Below, piece after piece: positions 14,400 to 27,003 of a DNA stretch of 64,000 nucleotides. The notes below the pieces were generated by a model that searched no databases, had not been told where the DNA came from, and was given only the letters and a program-made list of their open reading frames with translations. The translations under genes and the position numbers were made by a program. Numbering within the stretch: the stretch's first letter is position 1; each line of letters opens with the position of its first letter. This DNA comes from Istiophorus platypterus (taxonomy: Eukaryota > Chordata > Actinopteri > Istiophoriformes > Istiophoridae), in the NCBI GenBank assembly GCA_016859345.1, contig CM029131.1, positions 11,520,099 to 11,584,098 on the forward strand, in the 5' to 3' direction.

Positions 14400-14980
14400 C
14401 GTTGGTATCCAAACTTTTTGGTTTGTGATGCCTTAAAATGGACCAGTATTAATGTTTCTAACCACCTGTTGTCATGCACATTTTTGTGTATAGAATTTTT
14501 TTAAAAAAGAAAAGAAAAGTGAAGATACTTTAGAAACAGTTATCAAACTTGGCTGAGGTACAACAGTTGCAAAAGTGAGACAGAAACAGATTTAGTGAAA
14601 AGAGATCAAAGATTTTTTTTTTAAAAATGCACAGTAATTTGTCTTTTCTTTTGCACATTTTCTGAAAAGCTTTTTAAAAATTTGTGCTACATTTGGATGG
14701 AAACTTATCATCTATCCGCTGTCCATCATCACAAGAATCCCTCTGGTTTTTTTTTAAAGAGGGATTTTCAAAAGTAAATTCCTTTAACTGTTTTCCTTTG
14801 ATTGCTTGTTAGCTACCAGAACCAGAAGACGTCAAACTTTCTGCCGTCTTGGGAAAAAAAATAAAAATAAAAATCTGAGAAAAGTCAGGGGAGCAATGTT
14901 CATCTTATGACCTCGCATAATTATTTTGTGATCCACTTAAGGGGTTCTGACCCTCATTTTGAGAACCATTGCTTCATGCA
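14400..14980. mobile_element. Probable hAT-type short DNA element
   Basis: The left end (gttggtatccaaactttttgg) and right end (ttctgaccctcattttgagaaccattg) are imperfect inverted relatives of the 'ggttctcaa...' ends seen on abundant non-autonomous fish elements. The interior has no coding capacity. Confidence 0.4.
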
Positions 14981-15719
14981 GAGGAGCTTCGTCAACAGCT
15001 GCATTCAATGTGATGCTGCGGTTGTCAGTCAGGACACGGTCAAACCGCTTTGACAAGGCTGGAGAGTCATTTTATTTGTGAGGGGCATTTAGAGACATGG
15101 TATAGTCCATAGTAAATGGAATATTTTTGGGTGTTTGGGACTGTAGGTTGTAGATGACAAGATATTTGAAGACAACAGCTTGAGCTTTGGATAAATAGTA
15201 ATGTAATGTAATATTTTCTGACATTTGATTGACTAAAAGCATGAACCTGATTGTTTAATCCTATAAAGTGTAACGGCCATACACGCGTTTTAACAAAGAC
15301 TGATCCTGCTGTGCTCACCATCATAGAAAAGTCCAAAGAAAAAAATCACCTTTGCAGACAGCCACGTTCTGAGAAATTTACAGACCCAACAGCCGGACAC
15401 CTTCAGAAATACCAGCCAATCAACACACAGAAGATCATCACCAGGCGGGAAAAAGAGGACTTAGAAAACATTGAAAAACCTGGAAAAAAAAGACATTGAC
15501 ATAGACACTTAAACGATACACAAAACCCAGGAAGTGTCGCCAGATAATAGCGGTGGTTTAACTGATCCTGCCAAAGTTTTGCAGTTGAAACTACTGAGCA
15601 TATTCAGCATTAAAATGCCACAGTTTTAAATCAAAAGATCTTGACAGTCAGCAAAGCTTTGAGCCATGCATATGTGCATATTTAGGGTGCTTAGTTATTT
15701 CTGAATCAGTTTTATAGCC

Positions 15720-16200
15720 ATGTTTTCTGCTGCGGCAGTGATTATGTTTAGATCTCACGCCTCCGGAGCACCTTTGATTCGCAGTCTGGCAGCTGTTTTG
15801 CTACGCACTGTGAATCGAGGGTCGCTGCCGTTGCTCCGCCGGGGCCTCGGTTTCGGAGGCAGACGCTTTTCATCCCAGCAGGGGCCCCGTGTGGGCGGAC
15901 ATCTCAGCACATCCCGTCTGGAAACTTTCACATCCCTTTCAGATTCTATTCAAACCTTATTTCTTTCCCGTTCTTTGTGCTCACTCCGCTTATTCTTCTT
16001 TTCATGGATGGTGATAGTTCCCATGTAGTTTCCTGGATTCGTCTGGGATGGATGGACTTTGGTAGCGGAGTCGGAGGCACCTTGCATCCAGGGGTTAAGC
16101 TCTGGAAATGGATTTTTCTGTGACATAGAAGGACTCTGAACCACGACAACATGTGAAAAGTCCCTTCGATGATGAGGAGGATGAGATGTGGTCAAGTACC
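15720..16200. other. GC-rich island with overlapping open frames on both strands
   Basis: The plus strand has a 102-codon ATG frame at 15,720-16,028 whose first part is Arg/Leu/Ala-rich and contains RRGLGFGGRRFSSQQ, like a mitochondrial presequence. The minus strand from about 16,195 to 15,950 is also open and reads QKNPFPELNPWMQGAS and NYMGTITIHEKKNK before a possible donor (AAG|GTTTGA). The composition is less AT-rich than the surroundings. I recognise neither product, and at most one can be a real exon. Confidence 0.25.
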
Positions 16201-16209
16201 TGGGCTTTG

Positions 16210-19095
16210 AAGTGACATTAAAACTACTTTTGCTACTGTTAGTTCATATTTTATTATATAACATTATCTTGTGATTGTCTCCTCTGTCAATACTCAACAA
16301 CAGTTATATACTCTTGCTTTAGATGAAGATTAAACTGTCAAAAGAAGTAATTCCATTTAAATATTTGTTTAAAAGAAAGTGATTCTTTCCTGGGAAGAGG
16401 TTTTTTGTGTCATCATTTTTCATGGTTCATTTTCCCCACTGAAAACACTGCACTGCAATGTTTCTGCACAAATATCATCAGATTCATATTAAACACTTGC
16501 AGAAAATGCTGATTCTTTGCTACTAAAAACAGGTTTGTCTGTATCCCCATTTAAAGCAAATATCAGCATTACCGTGTCTCCTTACTGTCAGCGTCAAGGC
16601 TCAAATTTACGATAATAAATCCTCCAAAAATAAATAAATCAATGAATGAAATTTATATCTCTCCATAAGCATCAGCAGAATTTTCATATACGTCTGCTGC
16701 ATCTCAAAAGGCAGCAGTTTATTTGGGAAGCAGCTAAAACCAGGTGGCACATGAGGCTGGATTACTGAGCTATGATTTATGACACAATTAAATGCACTCA
16801 GGCTAAATAATGCAAATGAAAAGCAACAGTGCATCCTTAGTCATTTTTTCCAACTGTTGCCATGACTATTTTGGTGATTTGTAATGGTTGGAAAATCAAG
16901 TAAAAAAAAAAGTCAAGCTGCAGAAAAACGACATGAGCAATAACAGTTCTCAAATGTCAGAGGAAAAGCTTCTTCTTTCTCAGCATAAGTTTTGTTTTTT
17001 ATTGAAGATACCTCCTGCCAGATTATCCTGCTGCTACAGCGGCACAGGACTGTGCCGGATTATACTCCAGCTGCTCGTCTCACTGTCTGAGGGATCTGCA
17101 TTCAGCTCGGAACCACTTTGCATAAACTGCGAGCAGTAATAAAGCTCTTTAATGTTTGAGCCTTTATTCCAACCCGCTGCTGTCACTGCATCCCTGCCTT
17201 TTACAATCAGCCGTAAAACAGGAATAGGTAAAAAAATAAACACACTGTCACTTTGATCATTCAGTATCACTGACAAATAGAGGATGAAGCTTGAGAAGTG
17301 ACTTTACATATGCTGAATAACTGCTATATTTATTTTTTTGGTTGTTGTAGTTTTTGTGCAATGTTAGATTTTAGGTTTTCCCAGATAGGTTGAATAAGTG
17401 ACCGGTTTTAGAAAAAAAAACTGTTTATATATTATTGTGTATTTAACACTTGAGTAAGAGCTGCAATTGGTAGAAACCCACATTTTATTCCTACATATGC
17501 ATATGTAGATGATGACGCAGAAGACGGACACAGTTTAACATGCAGACTAAACTTTTACTACAGAACCTTGTGGATCCTCTAGCCAGAAGATCATTTAACA
17601 AGCTTCAGAATCTCTCTATGAAATGATTTTTCTTTAACTAAAAAAAAATAACAGTGGAAGCAGCAATTCGTGTCTGTCTCTCAAAAGAAAGTTGGATGGC
17701 ATTACTTCCCACCCCACTGTCCTATGTGTAAAATTAATGTTAATAATTGCAAAATCAGCAAATTTCTGTCCTTTAAATATGTATTCAATTTCTAATGACC
17801 TCATTAAAAGCCAGTATATTGAATTGACATCCATTGACTTTGCCACCAACTGGGCTTGTACATTTGACGAAGAACATGAGAAACGACCAAAAATATTGTT
17901 ATTAGACCAAGAAAGGAAATATATCATGATCTATTGATTGTATGGGCTGTGCACTAAGAAATATATATATTCCATCACAGACAGAGAATTGTATAATCTG
18001 TCTGCTGACTCTTGTGAATGAATTGCTATCATATTTCAAAAGACTTATTATGAACTGTCAGCTGGAATCACAGATGTAGGACAGATGGAAATCCCGAACA
18101 GAAGATAGCGCTGAATGTGGCAAATTAGAGGATAATTTACTTTATAAGATTAGTGGATAACATGATCAGAGACTTCAAAGTAAAATATGAGTGAACACAG
18201 CAGTTTCTAAAACCATTCTTTCATAAAAGAAAAAAAAATAATGCAAGAAGACAACTTCAGAAAATCACCAAACATCAGACTATAGTGACAACCAGAGCCT
18301 CATACTCCCCAGCAAACTCAGACACTCAACCAAAGATTTCAAACACAGATTCTAGTATGGTTGTTTTTTTTTTGTTAAAAGATGTTCAGCCAACACTCGC
18401 CTGGTCACATGCCTCCATCACCAACATATAAACAGCCAGTTCTGCCTCTAACTGATCTGATCTATCTGCCTCATTGTCAGCTGCTATGTCAGCTGCTTCG
18501 TTTTCGGCCGAAACGTTCCCGTCACCGTCACATTCCCATGACAGATCAAGAACCTCTTCATCCTGGCTGTCACATGACCTGTCACCACCTGACACCATGA
18601 GAAACATGAGGCACTTGGAATTTTTTTTTTAGGATTTTTTTTGTGTGTAATCTGGTCCTGCTTCTCCACAGATAATTAAAAGCCATTTATTTTATAAAGA
18701 AGTAGTTTAAGGGGAAAAAATAGATACTCACAGTGAGGGTCCGAGATTCAGGGAGTCTCTGTACTTCATTTTCTGTCATATTTATCATGTGAAGCCATTT
18801 GTTTGTATGATGAAGCCTCATACAATTAAAAAAAAAATCATAATATTCATTTAAAAACTGAATATCCATAATTCAAAGTAGATTTGTTGGGGAATTATTG
18901 CTTTTTTTTTTAGCATTTTAGATTAAACCAGTGATCTAAAGCTTTTTGAGACGCAAACGGAATAGCTGGGGGAGCGTTAAAACTTCAATGATGCACTTCC
19001 TGCTTAAAAGCCCTGTCAGAACTGTCAGTGGACATGAAGAAGAGTGATGCGGTGATGACGAAGAACGAGCCACATCATGAGCGAACCGGTCCTAC
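16210..19095. other. No gene seen; AT-rich unique sequence
   Basis: There is only the acidic frame at 18.4-18.6 kb. The patch 16,600-17,200 is less simple in composition and contains an octamer-like taatgcaaat; it may be conserved non-coding DNA, but this cannot be judged from one genome. Confidence 0.4.
18386..18607 (-). other. Acidic 73-codon open frame, unidentified
   Basis: A minus-strand ATG frame reading MFLMVSGGDRSCDSQDEEVL and then many Asp, Glu and Ala residues. It has no recognised domain and no convincing splice sites at its ends. Compositional bias from the complementary Ser/Ala-type frame could explain it, or it could be an ancient transposase N-terminus fragment. Confidence 0.15.
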
Positions 19096-19190
19096 CTTGG
19101 CCTCCTTCGCCGGCTGACACTCGATCTGATGGGAGACGGATGCAGTTTGGTTCATCTCTGCCCCTCGCCTTCGCTTGAACGCTCCTTTAT
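19096..19190 (-). CDS. Putative first coding exon of an unidentified minus-strand gene
   Basis: A good acceptor (gatatcctgtatttcag) precedes a 95-nt exon ending at CCAAG|GTAGGA. Within it an ATG at 19,155 in fair context (G at -3, A at +4) opens 20 codons, MNQTASVSHQIECQPAKEAK, leaving phase 0. The same frame has no upstream ATG within the exon. I do not recognise the peptide. The following exons are not evident between 19 kb and 1, so the gene may continue off the left edge through a very long intron, or this may be a non-functional look-alike. Confidence 0.38.
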
Positions 19191-19629
19191 CTGAAATACA
19201 GGATATCAAAATAAAATCCCCAGCACTGCTGTCAGTCGTAGACTCCCGGCAGTTCTGAAGTTTCCTGTGACTCTCCGGCCCCGGTCCCCCTCCCTCCTCC
19301 ACCTCCTCCTCCACCTCCTCCTCCTGGGGCTGCTCCTTGGCTCCGAGATGCCTGAAACTGATGCTGCTGGGAAGCGAAGGCTGGGGTGGCTCTTTCCCAG
19401 TCACTATTTGAAGCTTCACCCGAGGCGACACCAGCAGGATACACAATTTGTTTTTCTTATCCCCCTTCTTTTGTTTCTTTCTCTCGCATAAAATAATCTG
19501 AACACCACATTCAAATGCCCTCCCTCCATCTCTCCCTCCCTCCTTCCCTCTCTTCCTCTCCTCCTCCTCCTCCCTCCCTCTCCTCAAGTTATGTGCTGCT
19601 TCACATGCAGCTGACAGACAGTTCATAAA

Positions 19630-22600
19630 CCAGGACGTTTGCCAGAGCCTCCCACATGCGAAGACGTTTCTTGATCAGAATGCAAATTTGCCCGAGGCAG
19701 AGATAATGCAAGCGTCTATCTTTTTTTAAGCTTTAACATTTAAAGCTGTTCTTCTGATGCTTGCATTCAAAGCATTTTGCAGCATGGGGGTTTAGCCTTT
19801 GAATGAGAGGTGCTTTGACAGGATATGTCCCTTTTTCTCTCCATTTTTTTTTCCCATCATGAACTAAAAACTTCGATCCCCTCGTGAACCAGCTTCTGTT
19901 TGCCACAACCAGATTTGGAGTTGTGGAGAAAAATCCATGCAATTCAGAATGAGAAGAGGTAGGAGAAGAGAAGAGGGAAGAGAGGGAGGTTTCACTTTCA
20001 GCTTCAGCTGCGCGAATAATAGCTGCACAGGAAAAAAGAACAACATCAAAAAGTAATGTTACCGTATAACGAATAAAATGTTTAATGAGGAACCTGGTAG
20101 TTATCATTTTAATCCCTTTAATTACACAGTGCGCACATGTATACACCATTTTCCCCCAAACATCTTGATTTTTTTTTCCCCTGTATTTTACCCTTTCAAA
20201 AAAATAAGTACGATGAATAAGATGAAAAATTATCAATTTATAATCATCAACCCCATCTCCAAGACATTATGTTTATATTCAACTACACCGCAACAGCAAA
20301 CACATTGTTGTACGCTGCTGCAGTTCAGTTGTAAATAAACATAATTTCTAGGAGAACGTTTTGTCCTTTTTAGCCTCACACCTACATTTTTAGTTTATCA
20401 GGACCTGATTCATACAAAGAAATGTGGCATTGTAAAGCGTTACCATGTTCAATTTTCCAGAATCTAGTAGGAAACGGCAACACAACTGGCCGACAAAACC
20501 CATAACAACACACACGGCACATTGGGGAATACATATACATATTTTAAGGGAGGGGGTGGGGGCATATTGATATTCTCTAGCTACACAAATTTTAGCTCAA
20601 GTTTTAGCTAAACAATGACTAAAAAAACAACAACAAAAAAGGCAAGCTGTGCTTATTTCTGATCAAAGCTCCTTTTATTGGCTGGGGAATTTGTGCCCCG
20701 CAATAATTCATCATTGTTCCTAATGGTTGAGCTTGAAAGTTTAGTGACTGGAGCGTTCAGCTGCATCAGTTGATCTCGTGCTAGAATAGAGAAGGTGCAG
20801 TGGATTTAGTGTCACTTGCTAAGTGCTGTCAGTTTCTTTAATTAGGTGCCATTAGTCATTTTATAAGAACTAATGAGACTTATTTAAATTATTAGACATC
20901 TGTTGGTGTAATAAAACTCCACATGTGCAGATCATAAATCAGCCACTGACAGGATGTGAAAGATTTATTAATGTTGTCGTAACTAAGCCTCATATCCATA
21001 TATATGTGTATGTGTACATGTTGAATCTTCATCGGTCTTCCCAGATTTGTTGTTGGACGTTACAGTAAACTGTTGTCCCCATTAACAATGCATGTCCGAT
21101 GATGCATATTTGATGAGCAGGCTATTTTCCATGCCGCTAATCATATTTATTATCCAGAATACGATCGCTTTCATTGATGCACAGCTTTTAACGTCATAAA
21201 CTCCCACCGGCCACGTTTCTATTAGATTTCCATTCACTCTACGTAAAATGTCGGCAAGCAGGGGGTCAATTTGCAGCGCATGCTCTGTCCTGATGGGTAC
21301 AGTAAATGTAAGCAGGTTTATATTGTTTTTTTATGGAGGAAATTCTGGTTTGATCAAGATGGGTTGAGTTATGATACAACGCTGATGACCAACGCATTTT
21401 TTCTTCACAACACTTTGAATTTTATCCTTTTTATGCCCCAAACTTAATCAAAGCACATAGAAGCAAATCTTTATTCGTTCATTTTGGTTTTTAGGTTTAG
21501 ACTTTTTAATGTAAAGTGTACGCTCACTGCCATTTCTTTTCACAATACAGTTTAATTCAGTTATTTAAGTTGTGACTAGAAGTCATACACAAACAAATAG
21601 AACGTCTAATGCAGAAAGAGTTAAAAGCCATTGTTTTCAGGCCAATTAGAATGACTCTGATGAATGTTCACCCAATAGAGAATTTTAGAAAGAATAGTTT
21701 GGCTGTTACACCACTTATATGTGATAATAATCCTGCTCACTGTCCCCATTTCTCTCTGAACCAACATTACATGTTGTATTTTAATAAAACAAGTCCAAAA
21801 ATCCTGCTGTGTGTAAAAGCACAGGGCTCAAGATGTCAGAAAAAGCCTGTAATTGCTTGGCTAAATCACGTAACTGCAGAACTGAAAAACTCGTGCTACT
21901 CATTTTCTGACCAAAGAAATGTGAAAAATAATGTAAATTTATGGATATTTATTGAAATTCTAATAGACCTTTCATACATTACCCATATCTCCTCAATAGA
22001 AGAAAATAAATACAAAGAATGTGGCATTTCCAGTATGGAATTTTGAACCAACAGGCCACCGTACCATCCTCTTCCTAGTCAAAGAGACACAAAGGTGTAA
22101 ATTAAGGGATATTTAATTCAAATGTTAACCTGCTGAGGGCAATAATGCATAAAAAATCTAAATCTAATCTGAAAAACAATTGATAAATATAGAGAAACAG
22201 CATAAATCATGGTCTAACAAGGAACTCTGGGGGTTGACAGGTTTGTATTTAAAATAACTGTAATGGCCTCCTCCTCTAGTTTAATTGTCACATTTATCTT
22301 CATATTTTCACCTTATTATTAATTCACATTAATCACAGTGCTTCCAATTTATGCATATATCTTGAGTTTGTTGGGATTTTTAAAATTGTTCATTTCATAC
22401 TGTGGTGATTTTCAGCAAATAATTTAATGTTACTAATCACAGTGGAACATCTTTAATTAGAGCAGCTGTGCAGGAGGTGAGAAGCCCACAGTAATCAAGA
22501 CGAACGCTCCTCCAGGCACAGGGCGGTGTGCAACGAGCTTCCTGGCCAATTGGGAGGATTTACAGTCGGTTATGACATAGAAAAACAACTCTGGCGGTTC

Positions 22601-23950
22601 ATGTGGACAATTTCGCTATAAAAATCAACACTTTTATTACAGTTGTGGGTTTTTTTTCCCCCACTCCCAACATCTTTATTCCTGCAAAAAGTGCTTGAAA
22701 TCAACAGGGCACTGTTAAAAATAAATATATAAATAAAATCTCATCAAGTTAAGATTTTTAAAAAGTTTCCAGTCAGTTTTTAATTGAAATTGTTTGAAAA
22801 TCAAGTTTAATGTTTTTCAACTCTAGCCAACAACCACATCATCTATTTTTTTTTTTTTAAAGATATAGGCACAATTTGGAAATAAGCTTATGTATAATGA
22901 ACATGTGCGATTGGGCATAAACATGTATAAGCCCCCCCTCTCCTGCATAGGACACTCGCAGAAAACCAGACATGCTGTATCATTTGTAGTCTTTTTTAAA
23001 TCTATTGTTGTCTTTTTGTGTCTCTATGGTTGTGTCTTTTTCCCTTTCTAGTTGTTTTTTTTTTTTAACTCTGTCTTTTTTGTGTCTCTGTGTAGACTTT
23101 TATATAGCTTTAGCAACAGTAGCTCCAAACAGAGATTTGAAATACCATTTCTACCAAAAGCCAGAATGAATTACTGTTTTCATAACTGCATATCTAAAGT
23201 TCTTCATTTCTTTTAGAAAAATACAATTTTCTAGCTAAAATAAAGATAAAAATTACAAGATAGAAATTCTTTTGCAGTTTTAACCAAAATCATCAACCCA
23301 TTTTTGAACATTTCCAGCCTTCTTGCTCCTGCAATCATGCAGAATTTAATTTACTGAGTTCCTGTGTGTCAGCCGATAAATTCAGCAGCAAGTTTAAACG
23401 CAACTTTAGTGGGTCTCCAAACAACTTGCTGTGCTTGTTCTTTCCATCTTTTATAGGGTTTTGCTCTCCGTGCCCAGCAGACGTAAAGATGTAAACTTGG
23501 AAAGATGATACTGGGTGTGGAAGGCCGTCACAGAGTCAGATGGACTAATAAAAGAAGACATTAAAGCACACGAGGGAGATTGTTTAGTGCTCCATCTCCT
23601 CTCTCCTGAGTTTAACAGCACCTGTGGGGGCTCTGACTGGGGTTTCAAATGCATTGGTTAAATGGCAGAATACAATAATGTAATATTACACTCTGTCCAT
23701 ATGCATAAGGTCATAAAAGTTGATCTATATCCATCCTGAAGGAAATCACCATCTCCGGTCTTTTAATGCAAGACTCAAGCTTAAAGAAATCAGAAATAGA
23801 CCTAAATTGATCATATGATGTTTAATTTCATAACATGCAGGTAAGAAAGAAAATGTATTATGATATTATAAAACAAAATTGGACTTGTAACTCCACAAAA
23901 TAATGTTAATTAATGACACCTGTTTGGTTTTGTCAGTAAAGCTCAGTTGC
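19630..23950. other. No gene seen; candidate first intron of the unidentified gene
   Basis: AT-rich, with several TAATTA-type homeodomain-like sites (20,835-20,900; 22,315-22,480). The longest frame, 145 codons at 21,609-22,046 plus, is rich in Asn, Ile, Lys and Phe as expected for random AT-rich DNA, and I recognise nothing in it. Confidence 0.45.
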
Positions 23951-23954
23951 TACT

Positions 23955-24095
23955 GCAGGTAGTTAAATCTCATCAGTTGAACATGCTAAGAAATGAAGGT
24001 AGTTAAAGCTGGTTAGCTGGATGTGCTAACAACTGCAGGTACTTAAAGCTGGTTAGATGGACATGCTAACAACTGCAGCTAATCAGCTAAATGCA
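23955..24095. repeat. 40-bp minisatellite, about 3.5 units
   Basis: The unit gcaggtagttaaagctggtt plus agctggacatgctaacaact is repeated three times with substitutions and then partly a fourth time. Confidence 0.8.
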
Positions 24096-24799
24096 CTGTT
24101 AAATCCATCCCTCACACTTTTGCTCTCGAAATTTTTGATTTAAGGAACCATCCACCCCCAAACTCTTTAGAAACTGAGTATCTCTCCTTCTACAGCCCCA
24201 TTCAAATGGCTTCAACGTGGAGAAACCCAAAGCTTCAGAGAACTTCACTGCCCTTATCACAGCTTGGAAAAATATAATCAGAAAGTTGCCATTCTCATTT
24301 GAGGTTTTTAATCCTACCATCCTCGCTATATATTTCCTCTTTGAAAAGGAACTTGTATGAGTGGCCCAACTGAGTTATTGGCTCGAACTCCAAGCTTAAC
24401 TTGCTGCTAATTTTAGCCGACACTGTAGAGGCGATGTAGCTGCCATCTGTTTAATTAGACAGAGGAGTGGTGGTGAAATATGAATAACCAAGTAAAACCA
24501 AGCAGAATTGGAAATTTTTTAGAAATTGTGTGGATGTTTCTCTCTAATACACCTACACATACTGTATGGAAGTGACCATGAGGCCTCCCTCCCTGTGTGT
24601 GGGCTTGATTGGCAGCTCAGTTAATCATTCATTAATCCCTTCTTGTCATTGGCTAAAAATTGTGCTATTTTTACCAGAAGACTCGTGTGTATTGTACAGA
24701 TGGAAAGACGACATTAGGGTCAAGAACCGACTTGAGTTTTGCATTTATTTTTATGCAGTTCTTCATTGTTATCACACCACGTTTTAACAAAATAAAATT

Positions 24800-25830
24800 A
24801 ATTACCAGTGAACAATATACTGTCTGCTCATTTTTGATATAACAAAGTTATTTAAGATATTGACCTTCCTGACTTCCAGTGTGAACCCTCTAGTGGCAAA
24901 TACCACTGAAACGCACATATAAAAACAACAAAAAAAAAGGTACATGGCATGGTACATGCGTATTGCAGTCTTTATTTTACAAAGACAGAGTAAGAAATAA
25001 GGCAAAAAAGGGCCCACACAAGCAATATGTAAAATTATTAAAACCATTTTCAGTGTGTCTACAGAGGAGGAGTTTCCTACCTTCCCTTGTTACATTAAAA
25101 TCTGTTCCTGTATTAAAGATTAAAAAATGTTTGTTAACTCATCATAAATATTCCTGTTTTTGTGTAATTCAGTTTTAATTGAGAATTCTGACTCATTTGG
25201 TGAAATTAATAAAAAATCTTTCCTGGTTTGCTGTTGTATATGAACCTGCAAATGAAAAAAGACAACAAACAGAAACCCAGCTGCTGACTGTAAGAAAAGG
25301 ATGGAGATAATATCCTAATCTCCTACACAGAGACAATTAACATAAACAAATAAACAATCAATATAGTCCTCCGTTGTTAGTTGACCTCATAATTCACTTT
25401 TATGAATCCTAGAGTAGAAAATATAGACTCAGAACTTGTCATTTACATCTTAAATGCTGCTTTCACCATATTATAACAAGTATGAATGAACTTTATATTG
25501 ACATGTGTCAGAGGATAAATCATTAAGAAGCTTTATAACATTTAATCTGCTGTTAAACTAGATATTTGTTGCTGTGACAACTCACTAAGGATGAAGAGGT
25601 TGAGGATTTGTTCGCTGCTTTTGGAGCTGACTGGGTTTTGTAGCTTTCAGCTGAACCAAGGCCCCTCAATAACATTATTATTTATTATGTTGTTAAAACG
25701 ATTCAAGAAAAACTTCTAGTTGTTCACAACGTGGTTCTTTCTGTTGTAGTTTTTGACTCGTTTTGGACACAAAAACATTTAACTCACCCTTTTCATTGCA
25801 GGTGTTTAGCTACAGCACTGTATATGGTAC
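24800..25830 (-). pseudogene. Decayed downstream duplicate of the SLAM-like C2b/TM unit
   Basis: Between about 25,580 and 25,680 the minus strand reads GPWFS, a TGA stop in place of the essential Cys, then KLQNPVSS and SSEQIL, a broken copy of the C2 second exon. The intronic flank (agactcagaacttgtcattt and neighbours, 25,365-25,560) matches 32,820-33,060. Near 25,190-25,260 only the edges of a transmembrane cassette and its downstream intron remain. A further block (25,700-25,815) matches 30,440-30,545. This is a remnant of an older extra copy of the gene or of its 3' half, now separated from it by the BEL/Pao element. Confidence 0.75.
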
Positions 25831-26249
25831 ATACAGTGTGTTAAAGCTGTGGGGAACATAGCACCACAAAGTCCACGACATGCTTTGGTCTATAAAGGTT
25901 CACTTCAAATGAAGCTGTAGAACTAATCTGGTCGGAGCACAGCTGCTGCATCCTCACCTCTCTACACTTATTCTAGATGGTAATATACATTCTGCCTCTA
26001 GACAGAGGCAACGGACTCCTGATGTGGGCTTGTTAGGGGAGCTTCAGCTTCAGCTTCTGCCTGGGGTGGATTCTGAGTGGCCAGTGTGAACGTACCCAGA
26101 AAAAAAGCTGGCTCCATGGTGGCCCCATAGTATGCATCCAGTGAATCTGATTGTTTTCCTTTTGCTGCACCGGTGCCATTAAGAAAGGTTTCAGCATTTC
26201 TGAGGTAGTTGTTCTTTTTGCACTGTGTTGGCTGCTTCTGCGCTTTGCT

Positions 26250-26900
26250 TGTGAAGTTTTTGGGTTTTTTTTTTTTTGGGGGGGGGGGCTGCTTTCCTAA
26301 AGCGTGCCTCCGGTGGAGCTGCGCGCTCTGCTCCCGCACCGACGCGCACCGATCCGCTGGGCCCGTCGCTTCTTACCGAGGAGACGACGGAGAGTTTATC
26401 CTCTTCATTCAACATCTGAACGCATGAAGATCTCTGAACTCGGCCAGCATCTCGTTGACTTTTGCCATGTTTCCCTTCATTTTCATCAATAAACTCCTCG
26501 CCGGCCACAAGAGAATTAACAATATTCATCCGTCGCGTAAAATGCGTCCGTGTCGGAGTCTGACATTCCGCTCGGCTAAATTAATTTCTATTTATTTTCC
26601 AACAGTAACGAAAATAATTTTCTTTCGATTGGCCCATTCAAACACGGTTTGGATTCTAAGTTGAACGCATCAGGAGGTTTGCGCCGACTCACAAAGGCAC
26701 TGTTCGTTCAAGCGGAATCGGGCTTTCAGACAAAATATTCACAAAATCAACCATGTAAAAACTAGTTCATTTGAAGAAAAGAAAAAATAATACAAGTGCA
26801 TCTGAATAATCGGGCTTGAAGCACATACCTCCGCCGAGACGCTTCCCTTGATTGAAGCCAACAGCGTCGGCGTCTCCAAGTTCTTCACCGTTCTAAGGCG
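26250..26900 (-). promoter_or_regulatory. CpG-rich island, probable promoter
   Basis: CpG density and GC content rise sharply from 26,290 to about 26,400 and again around 26,500-26,560 and 26,830-26,900, within an otherwise AT-rich region. Together with the donor at 26,377 this looks like the promoter of the unidentified minus-strand gene. A poly-G/poly-T run lies at its left edge (26,265-26,290). Confidence 0.4.
26377..26540 (-). other. Putative 5' non-coding exon 1 of an unidentified gene
   Basis: This GC/CpG-rich segment on the minus strand ends in a consensus donor, CTCG|GTAAGA. In the frame that would join the ATG of the 19.1 kb exon there is a stop shortly before the donor, so the main start would lie in exon 2. 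Short upstream ORFs occur here: one of 19 codons (starting MAKVNEMLAEF) and one of 11 codons that would end just across the splice junction. The left limit is the donor; the 5' end is not known. No family is recognised. Confidence 0.4.
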
Positions 26901-26939
26901 AAATCCAAAGCGAACTGTAGTGGAAAAAGCAGGTTAAGT

Positions 26940-27003
26940 TCCTCTTCCTTTTCTTCCTTTTCTTCCTTTTCTTCCTTTTCTTCCTTTTCTTCCTTTTCTT
27001 CCA
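26940..27003. repeat. 9-bp (TTCCTTTTC)n repeat
   Basis: Six to seven units of a 9-mer, a pyrimidine strand that would read Lys-Lys-Arg repeats on the other strand. It lies next to the CpG island. Confidence 0.9.

Larger units (their letters stand above)
12300..15719. other. No gene seen; repeats and AT-rich sequence
   Basis: It contains the CTCTCTCTCA minisatellite and the hAT-type element. A moderately GC-rich patch at 13,830-14,100 gives open frames on both strands but no recognisable product. Confidence 0.45.

Noticed and set aside
19075..19626. 183-codon minus-strand frame with Glu/Arg-rich text
   Set aside because: Most of it is a translated purine-rich low-complexity stretch upstream of the splice acceptor at 19,191; only the last 95 nt look like an exon.
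21609..22046. 145-codon plus-strand frame
   Set aside because: Composition is that of random AT-rich DNA. There is no recognised motif, no good start context and no splice context; no family match came to mind.
24800..25830. A second functional SLAM-like gene downstream of the first
   Set aside because: The C2 exon copy has a stop in place of its key Cys, the transmembrane cassette is deleted, and no V-domain or signal-peptide exon was found.
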